DNA of 60,000 bases, from contig NC_134032.1 in the NCBI RefSeq assembly GCF_964204645.1, forward strand, positions 14,442,275 to 14,502,274. Direction: 5' to 3'. Position 1 is the first letter of the stretch. Every line of letters starts with the position of its first letter. This stretch comes from Tubulanus polymorphus. Lineage: Eukaryota > Nemertea > Palaeonemertea > Tubulaniformes > Tubulanidae. Made by a program: the position numbers and the translations under genes. The notes beneath the pieces are model-generated. The model ran no database searches and was not told the origin of the DNA. It was given only the letters and a program-made list of their open reading frames with translations. Shown piece by piece: positions 1 through 11,311 of the stretch.

Positions 1-830
1 CTTCTCAAAATATCAGAAATATATTTTTAACTTTATTCTCAATGATATTCGCGATATCTTCTCAAAATATCAGAAATATATTTTCAACTTTATTCTCAAT
101 GATATTCGCAATATCTTCTCAAAATATCAGAAATATATTTTAAACTTAATTCCCAATGATATTCGCGATATGTTCTAAAACTATCAGAAATATATTTCAA
201 ACTTTATTCCCAATGATATTCGCGATATCTTCTCAAAATATCAGAAATATATTTTAAACTTTATTCCCAATGATATTCGCGATATCTTCTCAAAATATCA
301 GAAATATATTTTCAACTTTATTCTCAATGATATTCGCGATATCTTCTCAAAATATCAGAAATATATTTTTAACTTTATTCTCAATGATATTCGCGATATC
401 TTCTCAAAATATCAGAAATATATTTTTAACTTTATTCTCAATGATATTCGCGATATCTTCTCAAACTATCAGAAATATATTTCAAACTTTATTCCCAATG
501 ATATTCGCGATATCTTCTCAAAATATCAGAAATATATTTTAAACTTTATTCCTAATGATATTCGCGATATCTTCTCAAAATATCAGAAATATATTTTCAA
601 CTTTATTCTCAATGATATTCGCAATATCTTCTCAAAATATCAGAAATATATTTTTAACTTTATTCTCAATGATATTCGCGATATATTCTCAAACTATCAG
701 ATATACGTTTTAAACTTTATTCCCAATGACATTCGCGATATTTTGAAACTTTATTCCCGATAATATTCGCGATATCTTCTCAAACTGTCAGAAATATATT
801 TTAAACTTTATTCCCGACGATCGCGGTGCA
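1..830 (+). repeat. 57-bp tandem satellite
   Basis: About 14 units of 57 bp built on ATATTCGCGATATCTTCTC and an AAATATCAGAAATATATTTT stretch, degenerating after about 690. The unit length is a multiple of three, so a chance frame (19-residue period) stays open; I do not consider it a gene. The array continues off the left edge of the window. Confidence 0.95.
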
Positions 831-1231
831 TCATTTTCAACCGAAAAAAAGCACGACGTATGTTTTATAGTTTCAAACTCAGACACATTCATCAAATATT
901 AAAGACATTTACGACTCGGTCCATTATGATTTAGTGACAATTGAACTGAAAGGGTCTCGGACTCTCTGAAAGTCTTTATCAATGGTCCGTAATCATTTGT
1001 ACTTTTTCGCCCGACAATAAACAAAAAATGACGAACAATGTAAACCGAGCTGTCGGTCATCACCGCGCCGTGGACAACTGCGCCTAGCAACACAACACTA
1101 TAACAGCCACGTATGTATGCGCGACGATGTGTGATTGTTATGAACGTTGACCATTTTTATCTATGTTCAATTTAACGATTTCATCAGAAAATTTGATGAA
1201 AATGAAGATATTGCGGAGGATTGGAAAACTA
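831..1231. other. unique spacer, no gene seen
   Basis: Unique DNA between two satellite arrays, with only short, compositionally random frames. Confidence 0.6.
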
Positions 1232-1545
1232 TAGATATTTCATTGTTATTTCATACTGTATTTCGCTTGATTCTCAAATTTTCGTCTGTTTTGATAAACT
1301 TTAGATATTTCATTGTTATTTCATACTGTATTTCGCTTGATTCTCAAATTTTTGCCTGTTTTGATAAACTTTAGATATTTCATTGTTATTTCATACTGTA
1401 TTTCGCTTGATTCTCGAATTTTTGCCTGTTTTGATAAACTTTAGATATTTCATTGTTATTTCATACTGTATTTCGCTTGATTCTCAAATTAGATATTTCA
1501 TTGTTATTTTATATTTCGCGAGATTCTCAAATTTTCGTTTGATTT
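1232..1545 (+). repeat. 70-bp tandem repeat
   Basis: About four units of 70 bp carrying AGATATTTCATTGTTATTTC and TTCTCAAATTTTTGCCTG; the last unit is shortened. Confidence 0.92.
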
Positions 1546-1581
1546 AATCTTGAAATAGGGTTTTGTTGTCCATTAAAAACC

Positions 1582-2420
1582 GACCAGTAAAATATAATAT
1601 ATAGGATTTGTTTTCATCATTATGTCATACAAGATTATTGTACAATGTAGGAGCTTACATAGTTTGACCAGTAAAATATAATATATAGGATTTGTTTTCA
1701 TCATTATGTCGTACAAGAGTATTGTACAATGTAGGACCTTACATAGTTTGACCAGTAAAATATAATATATAGGATTTGTTTTCATCATTATGTCATACAA
1801 GAGTATTGTACAATGTAGGAGCTTACATAGTTTGACCAGTAAAATATAATATATAGGATTTGTTTTCATCATTATGTCGTACAAGAGTATTGTACAATGT
1901 AGGAGCTTACATAGTTTGACCAGTAAAATATAATATATAGGATTTGTTTTCATCATTATGTCATACAAGATTATTGTACAATGTAGGAGCTTACATAGTT
2001 TGACCAGTAAAATATAATATATAGGATTTGTTTTCATCATTATGTCATACAAGAGTATTGTACAATGTAGGACCTTACATAGTTTGACCAGTAAAATATA
2101 ATATATAGGATTTGTTTTCATCATTATGTCATACAAGAGTATTGTACAATGTAGGAGCTTACATAGTTTGACCAGTAAAATATAATATATAGGATTTGTT
2201 TTCATCATTATGTCATACAAGAGTATTGTACAATGTAGGAGCTTACATAGTTTGACCAGTAAAATATAATATATAGGATTTGTTTTCATCATTATGTCAT
2301 ACAAGAGTATTGTACAATGTAGGAGCTTACATAGTTTGACCAGTAAAATATAATATATAGGATTTGTTTTCATCATTATGTCATACAAGATTATTGTACA
2401 ATGTAGGAGCTTACATACTT
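1582..2420 (+). repeat. 84-bp tandem satellite, ten copies
   Basis: Exactly 84-bp spacing between GACCAGTAAAATATAATATA starts (1582, 1666 and on), with very low divergence. Variants such as GTCGTAC/GTCATAC and GGACC/GGAGC recur, suggesting larger segmental duplication within the array. Since 84 is a multiple of three, the complement holds a 271-codon periodic frame that is a by-product of the repeat. Confidence 0.96.
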
Positions 2421-3170
2421 TTTACAAACGTGAGATGAAGGGCACAGACATACCAGACAGGACCGAAACTGGCGTTTGATTTTGAAATCGGAGAGGAGAG
2501 CGAAAAATTAAAAAACAAAAATTTCTCCTCTAAGGAAAATATTTATTTTCAAGAAGTAAAATATTTTTGGACGCATAGTTTATTTCTGAGTGTAGGAGTT
2601 TCGATATCGTAGAAACAACTTTCGATAATAACGCCTTTGGAATATCGAAAAGTTTTACGAGACCTAAAAACCCTGATTTGTTAAGTAAATTTAATGACTA
2701 GTTGTATATGAATTAGCTGACAGGAATCCGATAGCCCTGGAGCTGACATTGTCTATTAGAATTACGCGAACATATGCTGAAAATAGCGATCGAGAAAAAC
2801 CTATGCGTTATAGGCGGGAGAGACATATGTGGGCATTAGATTCTATTATTGATGTCTCTATGGAATATAGATTGATTAAATACGACATGTGTTTGTAATG
2901 TTTCCCTGATAAAATATATATGTATGATTAATGTTTTGAGTTGTACGGTCGAGTGGACAAGTGGACATGCGGGGCACATGTGGACAATCGTCACATCTGG
3001 TGCCGTGTAAATTGCGTTCACTGATTTTGAAAATTAAGACGATAAAACCGTTACAAATACAACTGATTTCGCTATGAATTTTTATTCCCCATATTTTTCT
3101 ACGTCCCATTGCGCGTGACATTTTTATAAAAAGTTGAGAAAAATCGAAATATTTGTAAATATTTTCAATC
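2421..3170. other. unique DNA, no gene seen
   Basis: No convincing exon. Short frames overlap a tRNA-like segment at the right end. Confidence 0.5.
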
Positions 3171-3171
3171 C

Positions 3172-3262
3172 TAGCCACAGCCTCATCGGGATTTGAACCT
3201 GGGCTAACTAGACTCAAACCCCGAGTCCTACCTCTAGTCCATAGAGCTGTAGTGATTGACAT
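3172..3262 (-). repeat. tRNA-like remnant, possibly a SINE head
   Basis: On the minus strand a B-box-like GGTTCAAATCC follows a perfect five-pair hairpin (GACTC, seven-base loop, GAGTC) at anticodon-arm spacing, with an A-box-like GGTAGGA upstream. The loop lacks the U33 expected of a working tRNA and the T stem pairs poorly, so it is not a functional tRNA. A tRNA-derived SINE or tRNA pseudogene is more likely. Confidence 0.4.
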
Positions 3263-3282
3263 AGTTTGTGAGTTTGTCTGGT

Positions 3283-3428
3283 CAGAGTGGTGACCATTTA
3301 TCTGTCACTGACCAGTCAGGTGTGGTGACTGGTGACCAGTCATGTGTGGTGCCAGTCAGGTGTGGTGACTGGTGACCAGTCATGTGTGGTGTCGGTCAGG
3401 TGTGGTGACTGATGACCAGTCAGGTGTG
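3283..3428 (+). repeat. GACCAGTCAGGTGTGGT minisatellite
   Basis: Five to six imperfect copies of a GTCAGGTGTGGTGACTGGTG-like unit. GACCAG motifs also recur in the 32.9-33.3 kb array. Confidence 0.85.
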
Positions 3429-3631
3429 AGGGCAAAAGTAGAAAATGAAAAAGTTATGTATCCTAAACATAGAAGAGTATTTATCTATCTATATTTTTCA
3501 TATAGTATTTGATTCACAAATAATGAAATTATCGATGCAATTTTTAATGCTGACCAGAAAGAGGGTAATCGAGATTTTTAGGGGTTGCCGCAAAGAGTGA
3601 TTGTATATTGGTTAAAGTACATTGCACTTTT

Positions 3632-3659
3632 CTGCTGCTGCTGCTGCTACTGCTGCTGT
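3632..3659 (+). repeat. (CTG)n interrupted repeat
   Basis: Nine CTG-type triplets with one CTA interruption. Confidence 0.9.
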
Positions 3660-4205
3660 TGTCGGTGGCGTCATCTCCATCCTCTTTGCCGCATCCAATC
3701 GGCTTCAGTAACACATTGAATGTTTATATAAACATTAACTCTTAATAATAGGCAAACCATAAAATGAATCCCCAACACAACACGACTGAACGAACTGAGA
3801 GAGTCTCTCCGGAGAACGTCGCACGACAATCCGACCACAATTTAATGAGTATTTTCTCGTTGCCGTTGACAACTGCATCCCCATCGATATGATGAATAAA
3901 TACCGGTTGAATTTTATACGTTGTATGTTTGTATAAACGAGGGGCTGTGTGCACACTGAACGAACCAACCAACCAACCAGTAAAGAGACAAGAACACGAG
4001 AGAGAGAAAATAAGAATTGATTAATAAAATGCCTGCTGTTCATTCGTACAGTGAATAATATATCGATATCGATATATCGTATTGCATGGTATTTTATTGT
4101 ATTGTATCGCGATATAGCGATATATACGTCGTCGCGAGCCATTAGAATAAAACATAGCAAACTGCCTTGTGTATGTGTTTAAATTATCCTTTAACTGTGA
4201 AAACA
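3660..4205. other. unique DNA, no gene seen
   Basis: Contains AT-rich GATATC/CGATAT clusters near 4060-4130. Overlapping minus-strand frames here lack any recognisable domain. Confidence 0.5.
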
Positions 4206-4910
4206 ACAGTCCCCTGTCTCCTCTATTTCATCCCTTTCCCCTCCCTCTCTCCCCTCTCCCCTCACTCTCCCCTCTCCCCTCCCTCTCTTCCCTCTCCCCT
4301 CACTCTCCCCTCTCCCTTCCCTCTCCTCTCACTTCTCTCCCCCTCTCCCCTCATCCCTCCCCCTTTCTCCCTCCCCTATCTCCTTTATTTCGTCCCTCTC
4401 TCCCGTCCCTCTCTCCTCTCACTTCTCTCCCCTCACCTCTCTCCCCTCTCTCCCTCCCCTGTCTCCTTTATTTCGTCCCTCTCTTCTCTCTCCCCTCCCT
4501 CGCTCCTCTCTCCCCTCTCTCTCCCCTCTCCCCTCCCTCTCACTTCTCTCCCCCTCTCTCCCCTCACCTTTCCCCCTTTCTCCCTCCCCTATCTCCTTTA
4601 TTTCGTCCCTCTCTCCCGTCCCTCTCTCCTCTCACTTCTCTCCCCTCACCTCTCTCCCCTCTCTCCCTCCCCTGTCTCCTTTATTTCGTCCCTCTCTTCT
4701 CTCTCCCCTCCCTCGCTCCTCTCTCCCCTCTCTCTCCCATCTCCCCTCCCTCTCTCTCTCACTTCTCTCCCCCTCTCTCCCCTCACCTTTCCCCCTTTCT
4801 CCCTCCCCTATCTCCTTTATTTCGTCCCTCTCTCCCCTCACTTCTCTCCCCTCTCTCGCTCCCCTGTCTCCTTTCTCTATTGCCTCCCTCTCTCCTCCCT
4901 CCCCTCTTCG
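4206..4910 (+). repeat. long CCCTCTC pyrimidine satellite with internal 200-bp-scale units
   Basis: Almost pure C/T on the + strand for 700 bp. TTTATTTCGTCCCTCTCT recurs at roughly 100-bp spacing, and a larger block of about 235 bp is duplicated (compare 4372-4600 with 4590-4830). All frames are open by composition; none is a gene. Confidence 0.95.
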
Positions 4911-6112
4911 CAAAAATATTCCTAGATATTAAGATTTTATTAAGATGAGGTTTAAACGTGGCAGTGAAATGAGATGGGGTCTCAACTGATGCTTTTGCAC
5001 TTTTGTACTTGAATTGAATCGCCCTCTTGCACCCCTTGCCCGCTACCCCGTCGTCCAGCTGTTTATATAAACTACATAATTTTGATGACAGATTGAAATT
5101 AGAATATCATGTTTTAAATATCACGCCAGATTTTATTATATGTTTTGATGAATACCCCGAACATAATATATGTTATATCAATATGTGCAGGGATGGAATC
5201 GGCTGAAGATTAGATCTGCATATGCTCAATAGGTTAAAATTCATTGATAAAATTTAAATTTGGTTATTTCCTGCAATGGTTCGAACGCCGAACTGTCCAG
5301 CCGGTCGGCCGGCCGGAACATTATCAGAGTTTTCTATTGTTTGACTAGGAATTCGTTTGCTATAATATAAACGGCACACGCTCGCGCACACGCCCTTCAG
5401 ACGTGTGCCGCGTGGAGTCCATCATTTTATCGTCATTATAACGATGTTTTCTCTATTTTGCATAAAACCAAAGCTGAATGAATCAAATATTTGAGTCATT
5501 CGAGAACAATAGCTGTAATATCTCTCCTCTCACCGAGAGAGAATATTCTAATTCTCAACTCAGTGACTTCAGCTGGCTGTGACAAGACTTAGCGTTAATC
5601 CTTATTGTTCAAATCCACCGCGGACAAATTGAAGCCCTTTGGGTTTTATTTTATTTCAGTCTCGGGAAGAAAATTTAAGTCTTTTGTTCGATATTGAACA
5701 AAGGAGTGGCCGGAATTTTGCCGATTGGTCAAAGCAGCCCGGGTTGAATTCTATTGTTCGTGTTCTTGAGAATTGAGTTAAATGTTAATTCGGATTCTCG
5801 TGAAGTTGAAATAAAGATATTTATCAATTGTTCCGATTGTTAGTTTATTTCGTCAGCGCCATCTGTTCACGTAATTCACGCCGTTATAAACTATCTATCG
5901 ATAGAAAATTTGGTTTTTCGAATTTTTATGAAAAATTATCTTCGAAAAATCTTGTTATTCGCGATTTTCGTGATGATGAAACTCTTTTCAGAAATTCTTA
6001 GAAAAAATCTTAGCGCCATTTTATTTTGTTTTTGTCGGGAGGTTTGGGAGATTCTTATTGAGAATATAGATTGAAGATGAATCAGTGAAGGGATGTTTTA
6101 TAAAATGGATGT
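4911..6112. other. unique DNA, no gene seen
   Basis: Contains a GC-rich palindromic GGTCGGCCGGCCGG stretch near 5301. No exon with both splice signals and an open frame stood out. Confidence 0.5.
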
Positions 6113-6755
6113 TTTTGGTGTGGATGGGACAGTGGACTATATTTGATGTGGATGAGACAGTGGACTATATTTGATGTGGATGAGACAGTGAACTATATTT
6201 TGATGTGGATGAGACAGTGGACTATATTTGATGTGGATGAGACAGTGGACTATATTTTGATGTGGATGAGACAGTGGACTATATTTTGATGTGGATGAGA
6301 CAGTGGACTATATTTGATGTGGATGAGACAGTGGACTATATTTGATGTGGATGAGACAGTGGACTATATTTTGATGTGGATGAGACAGTGGACTATATTT
6401 TGATGTGGATGAGACAGTGGACTATATTTGATGTGGATGAGACAGTGAACTATATTTTGATGTGGATGAGACAGTGGACTATATTTGATGTGGATGAGAC
6501 AGTGGACTATATTTTGATGTGGATGAGACAGTGGACTATATTTGATGTGGATGAGACAGTGGACTATATTTGATGTGGATGAGACAGTGAACTATATTTT
6601 GATGTGGATGAGACAGTGGACTATATTTGATGTGGATGAGACAGTGGACTATATTTTGATGTGGATGAGACAGTGGACTATATTTTGATGTGGATGAGAC
6701 TGTGGACTATATTTTGATGTGGATGAGACTGGACTATTTTTGATGTGGATGAAGA
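6113..6755 (+). repeat. 28/29-bp minisatellite
   Basis: About 22 units of GATGTGGATGAGACAGTGGA plus CTATATTT(T). Units differ mainly by having three or four T residues, giving 28 or 29 bp. Two are marked by GTGAAC. Confidence 0.95.
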
Positions 6756-7264
6756 TGGGGGTATAGTTCGTAATTTTGACCATTTTTGGATGTTTGATGA
6801 GCTGTTAGTAGAGTGGATGTATTTTTCGGTGGATGTGGATGTGGAACTGAGACTGATGTATCGATCAATCTAGGAACGACTCGATTCAAAACACATAAGA
6901 GAAGGTTTCAGTGACCGCTGTCCTGTCGGAACACCTGTTACCACGACAACCGTACTGTAAATAAAATCTACGTATTGTTTTGTTGTCTCGTTGTTGACTG
7001 ATTGGATCAATAAAATCCTCGCTACGGAAAATTTCTATTTTCAATGAAAATTTGAGATATCGATGACAAAAGAGCGAATTGAGAGAACGCGGGGACAGAT
7101 GTCACTCGGTCCGGCGTGGTCCGGACCGGTCCGTGTCGGATAATAATAGTAATCGTGAATAAGCTGAAATTAAATTTGACGTGAACTGTTGTTGTGAATA
7201 AATTTTCGACGGGAGATTTGCATTTGTTATAAAACGGGTTGAAATATTCACAGTGATTTTAACA

Positions 7265-7825
7265 TTTGTTATAGAACTGAAATGAGCTGAGACTGGTCTT
7301 AAGTAGTTAGATTGGTTATAGAACTGAAATGAGCTGAGACTGGTCTTAAGTTGTTAGATTGGTTATAGAACTAAAATGAGTTTAGACTGGTCTTAAATTG
7401 ACTGGTCTTAAGTTGTTAGATTGGTTATAGAACTAAAATGAGCTTAGACTGGTCTTAAGTTGTTAGATTTGCTATAGAACTAAAATGAGTTTAGACTGGT
7501 CTTAAGTTGTTATATTGGTTATAGAACTGAAATGAGTTTAGACTGGTCTTAAGTTGTTGTTAGATTGGTTATAGAACTAAAATGAGTTTAGACTGGTCTT
7601 AAGTTGTTGTTAGATTGGTTATAGAACTAAAATGAGTTTAGTCTGGTCTTAAGTTGTTAGATTTGATATAGAACTAAAATGAGTTTAGACTGGTCTTAAG
7701 TTGTTATATTGGTTATAGAACGGAAATGAGTTTAGACTGGTCTTAAGTTGTTAGATTGGTTATAGAACCAAAATGAGCTTAGAACCAAAATGAGCTTAGA
7801 CAGGCCAGTTGTTAGATTGGTTATA
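7265..7825 (+). repeat. 47-bp minisatellite (family 1)
   Basis: About twelve units with a 47-bp core period containing TTATAGAACTAAAATGAG and ACTGGTCTTAAGTTGTTAG. The same unit recurs at 21075-21400 and inverted at 46725-46810. Confidence 0.93.
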
Positions 7826-9380
7826 TACAAAATTTAGATAACCACTCTGTAATATGATGCAGACTTCGGGAGAAAATTTAGCTGTCGATCCAGTTTTCAA
7901 TGAATGAATGAAACACTTGTTTCTCTGTCAGCCATTGATCGGATAAAAAAACCTTTTTACTCAGACACGTGCTGAATGAAGTGCCACCTGTAGTTTCTAT
8001 TCGAGTTTGATTCAATGTTCTCCTCTCTCTCTCCATTCATGGTTATTTTTTCTCTCGTTTTTACAATGAAAACCTGTTTGAAAGCTGTGTTTTATTATGT
8101 TTTGATGGTCATTTAGTGTCAACGCAATCATTGATATCATCGCGATCGATGCTCATCTGTTACAACTGTACATCCATCCTGGTGTCCACTACGGGCTGGT
8201 GGATACACAGACCGATGGACCATGCAGGGTGAGGGTTGGCTGGTCCGTGGCCAGTCTTTAGGCTCCAGTGACTTGCTGGTCTCTGGGCAGATAGTCCTGT
8301 GGGCGAGCTGGTTTCTAAGATGGGCCTGTTGGCTCTGGCAGGCTAGTACCCCACCTCCTCTTACCATTCCCCCATTCTCCCACTCCCCACTCTCTGCTCA
8401 AATAATTGTATTATTTTATAACTCTGTCCATAGTGGTAAATATTATATTGTATTTTATGAACCATTAACAACAATTGTAAACAGTCTACAATATACCGCG
8501 CTGCCCTTCAATTGTCAAAGAGTCTTAATTCGAAAATTCTTTTACGTCGTCGTTGAATGAAATTCGACCGAATGAAAAGATTGTTATTCAATACTGACAC
8601 AATTTTATTTTATGCACTTTTGTCAAAATGGAAGTTATCGACCTTTAAATAGGTATTTTATGTGTATATACGTCGGGGTGTCTTTATTGTGTGGTTGGTC
8701 AGTTGTAAGATTTGTTTAGTAAATCCCCATGTGCTTGCTTACTCATAAAGCACAAACTCTACCCTCTCTCTCTCTCTCATAAGTCGGTATATTAGGATAG
8801 GATATATGGTGTTGTGCTGTGACATGAAAGTTTTGAAGTATATTTTTTGATTTCGGCGGTATTAAACAAGGTAAAAATTGAAAATTGAAAAAACGGCTCG
8901 TTTTGTAAAACATATATGAAATGTTTGGGATAAAACATCGAAATGACCGATGATTTTGACATGTAAAGTTTTGAACTAGCCAATAATCGACTACATTTCC
9001 ATTTAGGGGAAACGTTAATAATTATTTCTTCAATCAACACGAACAAGAAATGAAATTGGAAAAACATATTTGGATTTAAAAACATAATAAAAGGTTTTGT
9101 TTTTTATGCTATATCTCCTGTGTATTTTACAATACCTACAGAAGGGATTGATATATGTTTAAAAAAATGTTCTTAAATCTCGCTAAAACAAAGCTTTACG
9201 CCTTCGTTTTATATGTATTCATGTATGAACGGTCGGAAATACATCTGTCAACTTTTCACCTCGCGTCATAAACTTTCAGAATTGATTTATTTGCGAAAAT
9301 CAGCTTACGGCCGAGTTTGTCCACGTCAGTCACTGATCGGGATTATGATTATTTAAATTAGCGAACTGATATATTTTCAG
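7826..9380. other. unique DNA, no gene seen
   Basis: A GC-richer 180-bp segment (8150-8345) stands out from AT-rich DNA but has no recognisable product. Confidence 0.5.
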
Positions 9381-9405
9381 GCATAACGAGAGGTGTGAAT
9401 GAATA

Positions 9406-9458
<53 letters not shown>

Positions 9459-9498
9459 TGTCGTCAACCTCGTCGATGAAACTAACATAAAATAACAG
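9381..9498 (+). other. candidate 5' non-coding exon with CAG repeat and small ORF
   Basis: The segment is bounded by a strong acceptor (ATATTTTCAG) and a strong donor (AACAG then gtaagaaa), giving a 118-nt exon. It contains an upstream ORF from the ATG at 9399 to the TGA at 9477-9479. This ORF reads MNKE, fifteen glutamines from (CAG)15, and a short HCRQPRR tail. No long frame continues, so if transcribed it is leader sequence. It lies about 9 kb upstream of the first main coding exon of hb on the same strand. Which gene uses it, if any, cannot be seen. Confidence 0.35.
9411..9455 (+). repeat. (CAG)15 trinucleotide repeat
   Basis: Fifteen perfect CAG units within the candidate leader exon 9381-9498. 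In the reading frame of the small ORF starting at 9399 they would encode polyglutamine. Confidence 0.95.
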
Positions 9499-10679
9499 GT
9501 AAGAAAAATCTATTACTGGGTCCAGCTACACCAGAAAGTCAAACTCTGATTCTGATTCTAATTTTTGTTTGGTTTTATAGCTGAATTGGTTACCTCAATG
9601 ATTCAAACTTAAGTTTTTTATTAACCTTAAACTTTAAAATCAAACTTGGCCTTGAGTTTATATACGCTATGGTTACCGTATGAGTTCTGAACTGATTAAA
9701 CCGATGATTTCGCTCTCTGAATCCGGATCGGGAACTTGCGAAGAATTTTCTTTTTCGTTTCTTACAAAGTTTCATCACGGACTCGGAATGATATCATTTC
9801 AATCTCGCGAAATACGTACGCGTTTCGAAATCGAGAAAACCAATCGTATCTGAGATGATATTTTCAAATGAAAATGAAATATCTGATATTAATCGGTGAT
9901 AATATCGTCGAGAGATTTTAGCGGTCAATTTATGTTGAGTAAATTGCACTTGAGAAAAAATTTCAATGTTATCGGATTAAAATTGAGCAGAAAAGGTAAT
10001 TGCATCTCTCTTTATGTGACGGATAAAAGATGAGTTGAATTAATGCGAATGATTTAAATTTAGTCTCAATCCTACCCCCCCCCTCTTTACTAGCCCTCGG
10101 GCTAAAGGTATTTATAAGTGTACAATAGAGATTAGATTTCAGATATGAAGCCACATTGTGAGATTCTATAAAAAGAACATTTCACAAGCTCAAAAACTTT
10201 ATTTAATCATCGGGGTATGATATAATATGACCTCACTCAATAGAGTAATCAACATACAACTGCTCTTATAGTTCAATCTGTCCAATGCTTTTTATGCGGT
10301 CTATTTATAAAACCGTTTTCATATAAAATACCACCGGGTTTTAGATTTGTGTTCGAAAAATCGAGCATCATTTCTTAATGACAGAATGCGAGAAATGCAG
10401 ATACTTGGATTCGTTTATTTTCGATACGTTAACTCTCTTTGAGTCAGATCACCTACTCGCGCTCACAATTGTGCAACTGGGCCCCCGTTAAGAAATAAAA
10501 CAGAAAATCAGATTTCATTCATCTCCGTAGCGGGGAAAACATCGAGTTTTTCTCGTGCGGAAACGGTGAACGCGATAAACATTTTCACGCAAACAAGTTT
10601 CGATATATCGGGAAAAGCTTCCGATTTATATGGAAATGATATGATGATATTATGTTGTTTAGAGCGCGCGCGCGGAGAA
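9499..10679. other. unique AT-rich DNA, no gene seen
   Basis: Would be intronic if 9381-9498 is a leader exon. A C9 homopolymer lies at 10075. Confidence 0.5.
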
Positions 10680-10957
10680 AAATCAATATCAGGCCGGTTC
10701 TATCTGCTATCCCTCTTAGATGTTGCATAATGGGTTCCGCTGAATGACCAATGGGCAGCAGGCATTCGTTGAGAGAGTATGCAATGCACCCCTTTAATCA
10801 GTAATGGTCAATGCCGACTAGAGCACCGCGGCAGGCATGTATAGAGTGCAGAGTGAGATACAACCACTGCTAACACATCTACATAACATATTCTTGTAGA
10901 GTATCATCAACGCATTGATTAAACAGCAGCGAGCGGTCGTTCTCCATTCGATCGGTC
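10680..10957 (+). promoter_or_regulatory. candidate hb promoter region
   Basis: A repeat-free stretch carries a CCAAT box (near 10749) and ends at an Inr-like TCAGTC at 10956. It lies just before a GC-richer, leader-like segment that ends in a consensus donor at 11312. No TATA box is placed at the usual distance. Lying on the same strand as hb and followed by a usable splice donor makes it the best distal promoter candidate in the window. Confidence 0.35.
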
Positions 10958-11311
10958 AGTCGGGTGGTCATTGTCATTATCAGAAAAACTATTCCTCCTC
11001 CGACGGACAGACGTCTAAAAATTCATTGGAGAATTTTGTTAGTTATTTTAAAGTTCGTTACTTCGACTGTTTATTAATTAATCGTTAATTATTTGATAAC
11101 GATGTTATTCGGCGCCAGCGACGATTGATAGAAGGTCGGACTATTGTTGAAAAGATTTTTATTCACGCGCAGCCGCGCGCTGGGGATTTTTTTCCGTGTG
11201 ACTGGATCGGATTTATTTATTCAGACTCCACCCAGCTGATGAATATTCATCTGACTCGATAAAAAAGACTCGTTTTTCTCCGCGGATTTACGGTTGTTTT
11301 TTGTGTAGAAG
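10958..11311 (+). other. candidate first non-coding exon of hb
   Basis: Leader-like sequence ending GTAGAAG followed by gtgagttc, a near-perfect donor. The ATG near 11240 opens only a seven-codon ORF (MNIHLTR), and no frame is open through the segment, so it would be untranslated. Splicing to the acceptor at 18483 is the obvious partner. The 5' boundary is a guess from an Inr-like motif. Confidence 0.35.

Noticed and set aside
270-542. A 90-codon periodic frame
   Set aside because: By-product of the 57-bp satellite (19-residue period).
1573-2388. A 271-codon open frame on the minus strand with a 28-residue period
   Set aside because: It is produced entirely by the 84-bp satellite, whose unit length is a multiple of three. 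There are no splice signals, no domain and no coding bias.
3400-3450. CTGATGA in the 3.3-kb minisatellite as a hammerhead core
   Set aside because: No GAAA box or paired stem II follows at the required distance. The same holds for CTGATGA at about 11237 and 50299.
4167-4948. Ser/Pro/Leu-rich frames of about 250 codons
   Set aside because: Open only because the pyrimidine tract contains no stop codons in several frames at once. The same applies at 22786-23163, 27455-28075, 41642-42337, 47706-48017 and 35560-36028.
6376-6573. 65-codon frame with DETVDYI repeats
   Set aside because: It arises from the 28/29-bp minisatellite and shifts frame with each T-run change.
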